Assembly: GCA_002682825.1 (NCBI GenBank)
Contig: NOKP01000009.1
Span: forward strand, 1,240,001-1,304,000
DNA: 64,000 bases
Origin: Neonectria sp. B-13
Taxonomy: Eukaryota > Ascomycota > Sordariomycetes > Hypocreales > Nectriaceae
Direction: 5' to 3'
Each line of letters opens with the position of its first letter. Positions within the stretch are counted from its first letter, which is position 1. The position numbers and the translations under genes were made by a program. Below the pieces are notes generated by a model, which searched no databases, had not been told where the DNA came from, and saw nothing but the letters and a program-made list of their open reading frames with translations. Of this stretch, positions 44,634 through 54,704 are shown piece by piece.

Positions 44634-46615
44634 ATGTCTTCCAGAGACAAGGAGCCAATGGAAAAGTCTCGAGAGGATAATCGAGACCACGAGAGTATTG
44701 CTCGTGGCAGCATTCTCGGTGATGACATTGACGATGCCGTCCTCAGAGCCAATGGCCACCAATCGGACTTGAAGCGTCAGTTCAATTGGCTGTCAGCTCT
44801 TGGTCTTGGCTTCTCCATCACCAATTCGTGGGTTGGATATCTGGTTAGTAGCATTCGTTAATCTGGCGATTGTTAATCTGGCGGTTTTAAATTCTGACAT
44901 TGCTACTTTCAGAGCAACTTTGGACAGAGCCTCATCTACGGCGGGCCACAGGTTTGCATTCTGGGCCTGGTCGTCGCCTTTGTGGTTCAGTTCATCATCA
45001 CTCTTGGCCTCAGCGAGATTGCCTCTGCATTTCCTGTAAGACCAGTCTCCGCAGAATTATTCACGCTAACGGCAACAGTCAACCGGAGGACAGTATCACT
45101 TCTGCTACATCCTGACCCCAGAAAAGTCGAAGCGATTCACGGCCTACGTTGTTGGTTGGATGTCGACTTTGGCGTGGTGGATTGTCACGTGGGTACCCCA
45201 AATTCTTCTACCGCATATCTAACAACCAACAGGTGCTCTGGAATCTCCCTCGCCTCTGCAACACTCGCCGGAATGATAAGTTTCTTCGAACCGGACTTTG
45301 CTGTCCAGAGATGGCAGATATACCTCCTTTACGTTGGCGTAGCCGTCATCACAGGTAATTCAAGCCATTCTAAGAGGTGCTCTGATGCTGATCTTATAGC
45401 GGTACCCGTTTTCGTCGCTTCGAACCGGCTCGCGATCGTGGTCCAGGCCTCGCTTTTTCTCTCCCTGGTTGGAATGGCCCTCACCCTGTTTGTCACCACC
45501 GGGATGCACAAGCACACAAACGAAGGCTCCTACCTCGTCCAGTCCAACTTGGGAACAAGCGGCTGGGATTCGGGCACAGCTTGGCTCCTAGGAATCACAA
45601 ACTGCATGTATGCTTTCGGAGGAACCGACGGAGGTAAGTCGCCAGACCATCGCTAGATCCTGCTAACCCTAGCAGCCATCCATATCAGCGAAGAGATGTC
45701 GCAGCCAGGGCGCCGCGTCCCCCAAATCATCATTGTGACAATGCTGACTGGGCTGGTTACTTGCCTTCCTCTATTTATCGCTCTCATGTTCTTCATGACT
45801 GACTTGGAAGCGGTGGCCACGTCTCCTCTTCCCAGCATGGAGCTGATCTACCAGGCGTGAGTGCAAGCCGCGCGTGCCAGAGTCTGGCTGACATGATGCA
45901 GTACTGGAAACAGAAATGTCACTATTTTCCTAGTCTCCTTGCTTTTAGTTATCTACATCCGTAAGTTGAACCGTGCATGACTGTGAAATTACTGACAAAT
46001 TCAGTTTCGCTTCCCTCCCAATGGGTCACAAGCGGTCGCCTCGCCTGGGCGTTTGCACGAGATGTGAGTAGAGTCCAAAGTGCATAATTCATACTAACTA
46101 TTCAGAACGGCGTTCCTTTTTCGAGCTACTTTGCCCAGATTGACACGAAGCTCGGGTTTCCCGTCCGTACGACTATCGCTTCCTTCGTATTTGTCCTCCT
46201 CTACGGACTTTTATATCTCGCCTCTACTACGGCTTTCAACTCTATTGTTACATCGGCTGTACTATTCTTGAACATTACATACGCCGTGCCCCAGGGAATT
46301 CTTCTATTCCAGGGCCGAGAGAAGAGTCTCCCGCCTCGATATCTCAACCTGGGGCGGGTTGGGTACGTGTGCAATACCTTTTCGATCCTGTGGATTGTAG
46401 TACTGGGTGTTGTCATCTGCATGCCTCCGAGCCTACCGGTTACCACGGCTACCATGAACTACATCAGTGTCGTGACGGTGGGGCTTTTTAGTATTATTAT
46501 TCTGCTTTGGTTCACGAACGGACGCAAGAACTTTGAAGGGCCGCACATTGATTGGGAGCTTATGAAGGAAGCGAATACGCAGACGCTCAAGGGAGAAAAG
46601 AGTGGTGCAGTTTAG
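44634..46615 (+). CDS. APC-superfamily amino acid/GABA/choline permease
   Basis: Plasma-membrane symporter for an amine or amino acid. Nine exons (44634-44843, 44913-45035, 45079-45188, 45233-45354, 45400-45633, 45676-45856, 45902-45960, 46005-46063, 46106-46615) give 535 aa, the normal length. After a charged N-tail, TM1 starts FNWLSALGLGFSITNSW. SLIYGGPQVCILGLVVAF, GLSEIASAFPSTGGQYHF and FGGTDGAIHISEEMSQPGRR are signatures of the Uga4/Hnm1 (GABA, choline, polyamine) branch. About twelve hydrophobic segments are visible and the tail is short (NFEGPHIDWELMKE). Eight small introns, all 42-69 nt. Placed between an oxygenase and an esterase and near the amine oxidase, it could import the amine that the oxidase deaminates; that link is inference. 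Confidence 0.94.
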
Positions 46616-46683
46616 GAAGGTTGAGACGGACTCAAGTATCGTTAGATTGTGGAGGACACTGTCACTCATTGTATTGAACTTTC

Positions 46684-47658
46684 TCAACACCGTGGATTAT
46701 AACTACTTCTCAACACTCTCCTCAGCCAACCGTTTCGAGTTCTGATGGCCTCGGCTCCAAGCTCTGTCGGACAAAACAAATCAAACCCGTGACACCCTCC
46801 ACCCCAAACATGCAAATCCGCCTGAACACCGCACTCCCATAGCTTCATGGCGTATGCAATATCCTCGTCGCGGAATGGTTCACCAGATCCGGCGTCGATG
46901 TACGCGGGAGGCAGACCTGAGAGGTCCTCGGCACGTCCAGGAGCGACATATATGCTGTCGGCGGGCGAACCGATGCAAGACCATGCGTATCGGTTCCAAG
47001 CAGTGTAAAAGCCTCGTCCATCTTCAAACTGAAGGCTGGAAAGGCTGGTACATCGGTCGTCGAGCATGGGGCAAACAAGCAGCTGAGCGCAGATCTTGGG
47101 GCCGTTGCGGTCTCGCGAGAGCAGTGCGGTCCCGGCTGCAAGGCCTGCGCCGGCAGAGACGCCGGCGATCATGAAGCGTTCGCGGTCAATGTTGTACGTT
47201 GCCAGATTCTCCGACATCCACACCAGCGAAGCATAGCAGTCTTCAACCGACGCCATGCCAGGGTGGTCTGGGGACAGGCGGTAGCTGGTGCTGATGACTA
47301 CGGCATCCAGCTCCTTTACAAGATGACTGACGGCAGAAAGGCCAACAAAAACATTGCCCATTACTCTTCCTCCGCCGTGAACAAACAAGACCCCAAGCCG
47401 AGACCGCTGCGTTGGAATCTTGGGGGCCAAGACGATGGCCGAGATCTGCCCGGCTGGACCTGGAATTGTGAGGTTGGTGATTAATATGGCCGGGTCGTTT
47501 GATATAGTTTCGTCTCGGGGGGGTTCTTCCTTGCGTAGCTGCACGAGTTCTTGGAACCCGGAAGGAATCGGTCGGTGTTGTGTATCTTCGACGGCGAGTA
47601 TTTCAGGGTCGTACGGGGGAACTAGAAAGATTTTTCCCGCGGGTACCTTGGTCGTCAT
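46684..47658 (-). CDS. Alpha/beta-hydrolase, hormone-sensitive-lipase-type esterase
   Basis: Carboxylesterase-like enzyme acting on a short acyl ester, cytosolic. Single exon, 324 aa. The oxyanion-hole motif HGGG is at residues 94-97 (LFVHGGGRVM). The nucleophile is Ser168 in GVSAG and the catalytic His290 lies in GGCHGFD. The acid is expected in GSGEPFRDED, where the classical DPLRDE aspartate position reads Glu260, as in several fungal homologues. SYRLSPDHP is a standard block after the oxyanion hole. The N-terminal 60 residues form the cap. Its 3' end is 68 bp from the permease stop (convergent) and its 5' end is divergent with deoC over 562 bp. Exact substrate unknown; acetyl esters would fit the nearby sugar O-acetyltransferase, but that is speculation. 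Confidence 0.93.
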   Translation of the reverse strand: MTTKVPAGKIFLVPPYDPEILAVEDTQHRPIPSGFQELVQLRKEEPPRDETISNDPAILITNLTIPGPAGQISAIVLAPKIPTQRSRLGVLFVHGGGRVMGNVFVGLSAVSHLVKELDAVVISTSYRLSPDHPGMASVEDCYASLVWMSENLATYNIDRERFMIAGVSAGAGLAAGTALLSRDRNGPKICAQLLVCPMLDDRCTSLSSLQFEDGRGFYTAWNRYAWSCIGSPADSIYVAPGRAEDLSGLPPAYIDAGSGEPFRDEDIAYAMKLWECGVQADLHVWGGGCHGFDLFCPTELGAEAIRTRNGWLRRVLRSSYNPRC

Positions 47659-47919
47659 GGTTGGAGCGTCGGTTGGGGTTGTGATGGTCTGGGATTGTTA
47701 GTTGGTAGAGTGGCAAATGCCCGAGATAAGAGGCCCATCTCCGTGATTATGGTTAGTTAAATGTAGCGGCAAGACTCACGAGTGCTGAGCGATTGTCCCT
47801 CAAGTTGGCGGCGTCATTTCCAGATTGGGTGTAAGCCTGCACCCCTGGGAGTCGAGAGTCGTGAACACGGAACAGGCCGGTGGATCGAATCTCCCTTTTT
47901 GGCAACCAGCCCAGCTACC

Positions 47920-48075
47920 GCTCGGATCGGCCGCGGATACGGCAAATCTCCGCTGAAATCGGCCTTCCTTTCCGATCGATTCAGGTGGTCGAGTGAACGG
48001 CGCACTCGGAGGCCGGAGCCTGGCGCGCCGGAGCGGACTTTCCGGATTCGGCAATAATGACCACCGGAACGGAGC
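47920..48075. promoter_or_regulatory. CGG-triplet-dense divergent promoter of the esterase and deoC genes
   Basis: Within the 562-bp space between the two ATGs (47659-48220), this ~155-bp segment holds 14 CGG and 8 CCG triplets by my count, against roughly 3-4 of each expected from base composition. Examples are TCGGATCGGCCGCGGATACGG-like and GGAGGCCGGAG words. CGG half-sites are what Zn2Cys6 proteins bind. Binding itself is not shown. Confidence 0.55.
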
Positions 48076-48220
48076 AAGTTGGGTCAACTCAAGAACCTGT
48101 GATCAGGCTGAATAAATTGCCTGCTTGATGGATTTATTGTAGAAAATATATATTCTCGGTCATATCTTCGTTTGATGATGCACAACCCTTGTACTTCTCA
48201 ACCGTTTCAACAGAACCACC

Positions 48221-49006
48221 ATGGCCGCCATTAACACCGTCACCGTCACGCTTCAGCAGCTGGCCAAGTCTATTGACCACTCGCTGCTGCATCCCACCAT
48301 GACCGACGCCGAGGTTCTCGAAGGTCTCAGAATTTCCAGAGAGTACAAGGTCGCCACGGCCTGCATCAAGCCGTACTCGATCCCCCTCGCCAAGAAAGAG
48401 CTCCAAGGCTCGGGCGTTCTGGTGTGTCCCGTCATTGGCTTCCCGGCGGGCAACTCCACGACAGAAGTCAAGGTTTTCGAGGCCATCGCCGCTGCAAAGG
48501 CCGGCGGACAGGAGATTGACATGGTTATCAATATCGGCAAGGCTCTCGGCGGGGAGTGGGACTACGTCGCGGATGAGATTCGCCAGATCAACGCGGCCGT
48601 CGTCGAGGAGGGTGCAATTCTGAAAGTCATCTTCGAGAACGACTACCTCCAGGATGAGCACATTATCAGGCTCTGCAAGATTTGCTCCGAGATTGGCGTC
48701 GCCTTTGTCAAGACTTCTACCGGATACGGCTTCGTCAAGCAGGCCAACGGCCAGTATGCGTACAAGGGCGCTACCATCCCTCACCTCAAGCTCATGCGGA
48801 AGCACTCCAAGCCCGAGGTGCAAATCAAGGCTGCAGGCGGTATTCGCACGCTCGACGGTTTGCTGCACGTCATCTCCATCGGCGTTACTCGCATTGGAGC
48901 GACTGCCACGGCGGCGATCATGAAGGAAGCTGTGGAGAGGGGAATTACCGACCAGCCCACTACGGTGCAGTTTACTCCGATCGGGGACTCGGCTGGTGGG
49001 TATTAG
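48221..49006 (+). CDS. deoC: Deoxyribose-phosphate aldolase
   Basis: Cleaves 2-deoxyribose-5-phosphate into acetaldehyde and glyceraldehyde-3-phosphate. Single exon, 261 aa, full length for the DeoC/LacD family. The Schiff-base lysine is Lys164 in AFVKTSTGYGF; the assisting Asp100 is in GGQEIDMVINIG, and the second conserved Lys is in VQIKAAGGIRT. SIDHSLLHPTMT is the standard N-terminal motif. Start at 48221 has a good context (CCACCATGG). It is one of few intronless genes in this intron-rich block, and the family is mostly prokaryotic, so ancient transfer is possible; many filamentous fungi have it, so it is not a recent acquisition on this evidence. It may link nucleoside or deoxysugar breakdown to the aldehyde-handling neighbours. 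Confidence 0.96.
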   Translation: MAAINTVTVTLQQLAKSIDHSLLHPTMTDAEVLEGLRISREYKVATACIKPYSIPLAKKELQGSGVLVCPVIGFPAGNSTTEVKVFEAIAAAKAGGQEIDMVINIGKALGGEWDYVADEIRQINAAVVEEGAILKVIFENDYLQDEHIIRLCKICSEIGVAFVKTSTGYGFVKQANGQYAYKGATIPHLKLMRKHSKPEVQIKAAGGIRTLDGLLHVISIGVTRIGATATAAIMKEAVERGITDQPTTVQFTPIGDSAGGY

Positions 49007-49611
49007 AGTAATGTGGTATGGAAAGGTGGAAAGACCTGGAAAGCATGCAAGTAATCAAGTACTAGGACTCAGTCTATCAAGCGTTCCCAGCTTCCGTTCC
49101 ATCCGTGCCTCGATGCGGGTCCTGGTTGTGTGCTGCATTCTTAATCCATGTCGATTCATCACACCGCAACGTCAATTTGCGGCCTGCAGCACCTGCCGGA
49201 ATAGGATACGGGTTCTGGATACATGAGGTTAATATGTTCTTCCCGATATACTATACTACTGGATTGAGATTTTGGTCGCCATTATCAGACGCAAGTCACC
49301 TGCCAAGTTAAAGCTCTAGATCTGGTGAGACAAGACTGGTTCGCAGCAGACGATCCAAGTGCCGCCAGTCGACGTAAAATCAATCAGTCACTAAGTTGTA
49401 TTTGTGGCTAATGAAATTACCCGCTTTCGCAAGGGTGTGTTTGGACGAATCGGAAGGCAACGGGGAACCACAATGCAGACACCATTGATTCAGATGTTGG
49501 TCTGCGTAACCCTGGCAGCAGGGTTGTTGGCCTTTAAAGTCGCAAATCCCCAGATGTGGAGGGGCAACGTTAGTACCACGAACAGTTGAGTCGACATTGA
49601 CAGATCCTTAA
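49007..49611. other. Intergenic, no gene seen
   Basis: 605 bp between deoC and the methyltransferase gene, both on the plus strand. Small frames (49404-49589 +) lack any coding signature. Promoter of the methyltransferase is expected at the right end. Confidence 0.5.
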
Positions 49612-50949
49612 ATGGCGACCGAAGACTTGAACCCTGTGGTGTCGGATGAAGAGGTTCAACTCTCCTGACATCAACTGAAACATGCTGACTCCCAATAGGT
49701 TGACGGCGACTCATCCTTTGGCAACGTTCGTGGCTTCGCTCTTCCCAAACGCAGAATGACTGACATGCTACAGGATACTGGATCTTCAACCCAGAGCATA
49801 TCAAGCTCAATCCTCGACTATCGTCGCGAAAACGGAAGGACCTATCATCGATACAAAGATGGGAGTGAGTTTTATCGATCCTCGAATTCCTCGCTGACAG
49901 AACCAGAGTACAGCCTTCCCAACGATGCGCAGGAAAATGAGAGACTAGGTGAGTCTACGTTCCTTCGCCCATGCAGCCATACTCATCGATAGACTTGCAA
50001 CATCATCTTTTTCTTCTCACTTTCGACGACAAACTCGGTCTGGCGCCGCCAAATAGCCCAGAATGGAAGGCCAAGCGGGTGCTAGATGTCGGCACTGGCA
50101 CAGGAATTTGGGCAATGGACTATGGAGACGAGCATCCAGAGGCCAAGGTAGAACGCCCGTGCAAGTGAAGCATCCGCTAAGACGTTTAGGTCATCGGCGT
50201 CGATCTGTCACCGATCCAGCCGGTATTGTACGTTCACTATTCGTGGCTCAAGTCTCAAGCTGACAAACAGTGTTCCGCCAAATGTGGAGTTTAACATCGA
50301 CGATATTGACGAGCAATGGACGTACTCGCAGCCATTCGACTACATCCATAGCAGGATGATGAACTTTAGCATCCAAGACTGGCCAGAGTATCTTCGACAG
50401 ATTTACGAGTTAGTATGCTCAAATACACTGTCTACTAGCGCTGACTTGATAGCCACCTCACGCCCGGCGGGTACGTTGAACTGCAAGAAGTAGGCGTCTT
50501 TGCCATGTCCGACGACGAGACCCTCAAGGATGAACACGAGCTGGCGAAATGTTTCAAGCTCCTGGACGAAGCATCCATCAAGCAAGGCCGCGCGTACCAA
50601 GCCATCAACGGATTCAAAGGAATCGTGACCGAGGCTGGGTTTGTGGACGTTGTCGAGTCGCGGTTCAAGTGGCCAACCAACGCCTGGCCAAAAGACAAGA
50701 AGCACAAAGAGATTGGACTCTGGAACAACGAGAACATGTCGATTGCTCTCGAGTCACTGACAATGGCCGCATTCACACGGGCCCATGGTTGGACTCGCGA
50801 AGAGGTTACCCTGTTTTTGGCTGGAGTGAGGAAAGACATGAACAATCCAAAGATTCATGCGTATTGGCCAATGTATGTTTCTCTTGAGTCTTATTTTCAA
50901 AGTTAACGGTTATAGCTATTCGATCTACGGCAGGAAGCCAGAAGCTTAG
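49612..50949 (+). CDS. UMTA/LaeA-like SAM-dependent methyltransferase
   Basis: Class I methyltransferase of the large fungal UMTA group. Nine exons (49612-49653, 49699-49725, 49774-49864, 49907-49948, 49993-50147, 50190-50227, 50271-50408, 50453-50872, 50916-50949) give 328 aa, with all junctions in frame. The N-terminus reads SDEEVDGDSSFGNDTGSSTQ, then SISSSILDYRRENGRTYH and LPNDAQENERLDLQHHLF. The SAM-binding motif I is RVLDVGTGTGIWAMDYG; motif II VIGVDLSPIQP; then PPNVEFNIDD and HLTPGGYVELQE. Exon 2 is only 27 nt. Donors of introns 1 and 2 are weak (GTTCAA, GTTCGT), but the resulting protein matches family layout far better than the unspliced frame from 49756. The acceptor of intron 3 could also be six bases upstream. 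Relatives methylate small secondary metabolites or modulate transcription; the role here is not determined. Confidence 0.88.
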
Positions 50950-51117
50950 TGGACGAGTTGTCTGGAAAGCAAAGGAGCTACTGTAAATCAGCTGGTTCTT
51001 TAGCCTAAAACATGTACCGAGAGATTCACGTGCGTCGAGTTCAAGTTGCCCTGAGATTCGACTCGTTTCAAAGAAATACATGCTGAGGAATGCTCCGGTG
51101 AATTGATCCATGGTAAT

Positions 51118-52670
51118 CTAGAAATTACGCCATTGCAAGACAGAAATTACCACTGCACATCCAAAACCCAACACCTTGGTCTTGCCAGCCCACAGCTTAC
51201 CGGCAGCAGAAACCTGGGTAGCGGATGGGGTCGGACTCGTATCGAAACCGCAGTTTCCGGCCCCGGAGGGAACAGCATCCGGCCCACTACCGATAGCAAC
51301 AACCTCTGACGTGCAGTTGGCAGCCTGCGCGACGTGGACATTTTCGTTATCCCAGTCGAAGACAACTTACAAGTTAGCACACTTCCTCTGTCGCTGCTCG
51401 TAAACTTACCGTATGCGGCCCTCAAGAAACTGTCGCCCAAAACTTGCTGTTCGTCCTCCTTTATCCCCTCCAGACCTACAGCACAAAGACCTTGAGCAGT
51501 GTAGATGAACTCGTGGAAGGGGACTGTGATGATCTTTTCGCCGCCTTTGTCGCCGAACCCGAACGTGACTCCGCCCTTGTGGTCACGCACGGCGCAGTCG
51601 ACGAGATAGAAACCCAGCTCTTTGTTCAGCTCGGCGCCGAGGTCTTTGAAAATCTGTTTCGCAATGTCTTCGTTTATCTTGGAAAAGGTATGGCCGCTGT
51701 CGAGGTGAACGTTCGTGTCTCTGATAGGGTACTGCTTGCGGGTTGAGTTTCCTGCGTCAATCCCCATGGACGAGATGTTTACGGTAAGCCTGGACATTAG
51801 CTGTGACTTCAAGAGATAGGCTGAATAACAAACCTTGCACCACCGTCTCGGCTTTTCACAATGGAGGTTTTCTGCAGAGTCCCGGAGTATCTGCCCTTGT
51901 CCAGGCCGCCGAAGATTAAAGATCCTGGCCGTGTAAGCGACATCACTTTGTCACCGTGTGTTCTTACCTTGATCATCAGAGGCGGATCCAAGGGCAAGGC
52001 TGTAAGCCCTGCTCTCAATGACCCCTTGAGCAGCCATCGAGTCTAAAAGGAGATGGTACGACTCATTGACGGCAAATGACGCGTTGAAGACGGGGCCCAG
52101 TCCCATGATGCCGATCGGTAGCCCGAGGCTGTTTGAGGCGACGCCGAACTTCTGGCTCTTGACCTTGGCATCTATTCGGTTAGTCGGTCCTTCTATTTCA
52201 AAGATGCCATAACTCACCGCCAACCGTTACCGTGTCCTCATAGATGTCGACCAGAGCGCCGATGTTGCCTGATCCGTAGCCTAGCAAGCGAGAACCAAGA
52301 GGTCCCTTTCCCGTGGATGACTTTGGATTATAACGAGGGACACTCTTGCAGAGGTCATCCAGTCCGAAATCCGTAGGCGCAGACGAACAGTTTGCGTTGA
52401 CCCAAAGATCGCTTGAGCCGGTGTCGACTTGGACCAGGGTCTTCTGAGGAGGGTTTCCAATAGCAACTTATTTGTCAGCTAGGTCCCTAAAGCAGGGGGA
52501 TGCGTACTTTCTACCGTGTAGATCCATTGCTCGTTGTTGGTCGGTACATGTACGGCGTTTGCGGCTGACCGCCTCACAGGATACGCGACGGGGCCCTGAG
52601 CTTGGATAACCGGTAAGGCCTGGATGGAGAGAAAAGCTGCAAAAGCCGAGAGAGAATTAGAAAACCACAT
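51118..52670 (-). CDS. Secreted pepsin-like aspartic protease, possibly GPI-anchored
   Basis: Family A1 endopeptidase. Six exons (52508-52670, 52218-52466, 51968-52171, 51834-51924, 51410-51789, 51118-51365) give 444 aa. Signal peptide: MWFSNSLSAFAAFLSIQA, cleaved near residue 24. The first catalytic site is VDTGSSDLWV (Asp69); the second is VHLDSGHTFS with Ser in place of the usual Thr, an accepted variant. GIMGLGP and SLIFGGLDKGRYSG are flap/body signatures, and the closing strand reads LGDSFLRAAYVVFDWDNENV. After the catalytic body there is a Ser/Gly/Pro-rich stretch and a weak hydrophobic tail (VLGFGCAVVISVLQW) of the kind seen in yapsin-type GPI proteins, though a short RNF follows it. 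All five introns are 41-46 nt. Upstream the regulator at 53079 is divergent, 408 bp away. Confidence 0.92.
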
Positions 52671-53078
52671 GATGCAAGTCGATAAGGTGTTGGGTTGACT
52701 ACAGGCTACATGCCGTGGAGGGAGCCTCTTATACTCGAATCTGAGCAGCTCCCAGAATAGATTTAGGCAATGCGGACTCTTGATAATCAGGAGCAGGAAA
52801 TTGCGTTTCAACTAATTCTGATGGAATTGAACCATGCTCATTGTTGGGTCTGGCTGTGGTCAACCTGGATATTAGTCTACTTCTCCGATTGAGGGGTTTG
52901 GCGATCCCGGGTTGGTCGGTTCGTACGGGCATTCCCACTGTGGGTCCTGCTGAACCTCCTTGTAAGACGGCTAGCGCGTGGCTTAGCAACTGAGAACAAC
53001 CTCTCGTTAGTCCCCTCGTACGGGCATTCTCATTTCCTTCATCCATCCTCGTCGCCCTGCAACTTCTATTGAGCCGAC
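52671..53078. promoter_or_regulatory. Divergent promoter between aspartic protease and Zn2Cys6 regulator
   Basis: 408 bp separates the two ATGs. The sequence CGTACGGGCATTC occurs twice (about 52922-52934 and 53018-53030), and CCCGGG/GGTTGGTCGG words are present. No gene recognised. The repeated 13-mer could be a regulatory element, not tested. Confidence 0.45.
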
Positions 53079-54704
53079 ATGACGCGCGTCAAACACGGTC
53101 AGCGGCAGCGTGCCAGAGCGCCCAAAGTCCGGACGGGATGCGGGACTTGCAAGTGAGTGACTGAGGTGACTGTGTGACAAGGCGATTAACTGACGGCCCT
53201 TAGAAGTTGGTTGTCTTATCCCTGTAACGATTCTGCTAACCCCACGCAGTCCGGAAAGTCAAGTGTGACGAGGGTCGTCCGGCCTGCCTGAGATGTGCGT
53301 ATCGATCCTAGATCTATCAGCGGTTGCTCATTTTTCAGGCACCTCAACAGGTCGAACTTGCGACGGCTACAGTGAATCTCCGAGTCCTCCGTCTACGATA
53401 CCCGCAGCCATAGGACCCGTCGTTTCCAGCCCCGAGGCGCGGTCGTTTCAATTCTTCATCGAAAAGACCATTACTGGGTTTCAAACATTCTTTCCAGACG
53501 ACTTGTGGAATACACGCGTCCTGCAGGTTGCTCAGTCAGCAGACTGCATCCGACATGCGGTCGTGGCCCTGGCATCTTATCACGAACGGTACCACAATCA
53601 GCAACCAGAGTCGAAGTTTGGTTTGCGCCACTACAACCTGGCCATCAAAGAGCTGCTCGCATCAAAATCATCTTCGCCGCATATTCTTATACTTTCTTGT
53701 CTCATCTTTATCTGCATCGAGGTACCTTTGCCCTACCTACTTGAGATTCAGGCTGACATTACAGATCCTCCGAGGAAGGACGGAATCCGCCATTGGGCTT
53801 TTCAAGTATGGCTGCAGAATCATCCAGCAGCCCCGGGCGGTACGTCACCCGACCGACGTCGAGGCCACGCTTCAGCTAGCGAAAGCATTTTTTAAGCGCC
53901 TGGCTGTTCAGATTTCGATGGTAGGTGGCCAAATTGAGACTAGCACCATACGCTGACCCTATCCAGCTGGTTGGGGATGTGGATTTTGAGCTTCCATTGG
54001 CATTCTACACGACATTCACCGATCGACCCCCTGGATCGTTTGTATCGCTGGCAGAAGCCCGTGAAGCTCTTTTAGAGATCATTGTAGACCATGCCAGTCC
54101 TGGTCTCGAAGGCCAAGCACCATGTATTCTCGCTGGTCATGCCATGAAGATGGAGCAGTGGGGCGGCTCCTTCGATGCCCTGCTTCAAAATGGCTTGCAT
54201 GACAAGAGAGCTATTGCGCTTCTGCAGCTATACCAGCGAGATTTGGAAATCAACTTGGCCAAATACATTCGCGGTCAAGGCGACCCTTTCTTCTGGGATC
54301 GATCTGTGGCCAAGTTTGAGGAAATCGTCGCCTACGCTGCCGTTGCAGCTGGCTTGAAAATTGAAGACGAAAGGGATGCCTTGCCTTGCTCGTTCCACAT
54401 GGAAATCGGAGTCTCGCCGGTCCTCTTCTCCGTCGTGGCGAGGTGTCGCGATCCGCTCGTACGCCAAAAGGCCATGGCGGTGCTTGCGGGCCAGACACAA
54501 GAAGGTGTGTGGAACGGGATCCTGACGGCAAAGGTCGCAGCAAGATTGATCGAACTGGAGAGCCTATGTGGAGAGGTCAAGTCTAGCAGGGATATTGTCG
54601 AGGCAGCGAGAGTACGGACAGTAAGGGTGCATCTAGGGTCGGAGTCAGCGAAGATTGTGTATGGATACGACCATGGGTGTATTGAGGAGACGATAGAGTT
54701 ATAG
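53079..54704 (+). CDS. Zn(II)2Cys6 transcription factor with a frame break at intron 1
   Basis: Putative nuclear regulator with a C-terminal DUF3468/fungal-specific domain. Exon 1 (53079-53152) codes for a basic leader and RTGCGTCK, the first two zinc cysteines. Exon 2 (53250-53294) codes for VRKVKCDEGRPACLR, the middle three. Exon 3 (53339-53721) starts with the end of the cluster, GRTCDGY. Exons 4 and 5 are 53765-53920 and 53967-54704. Joins 2-3, 3-4 and 4-5 are in frame. The join 1-2 is not: GTGAGT..CGCAG leaves the zinc exon out of phase, and I found no alternative splice that fixes it. The regulatory region is intact (SFQFFIEKTITGFQTFFPDD, LRHYNLAIKELL, LVGDVDFELPLAFYTTF). So the protein may start downstream without a zinc cluster, the gene may be decaying, or the sequence may have an indel. 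Confidence 0.75.

Noticed and set aside
49612..49660. B-box-like GACTTGAACCCTG suggesting a tRNA
   Set aside because: No matching A-box or acceptor stem around it, and the segment is better explained as exon 1 of the methyltransferase.
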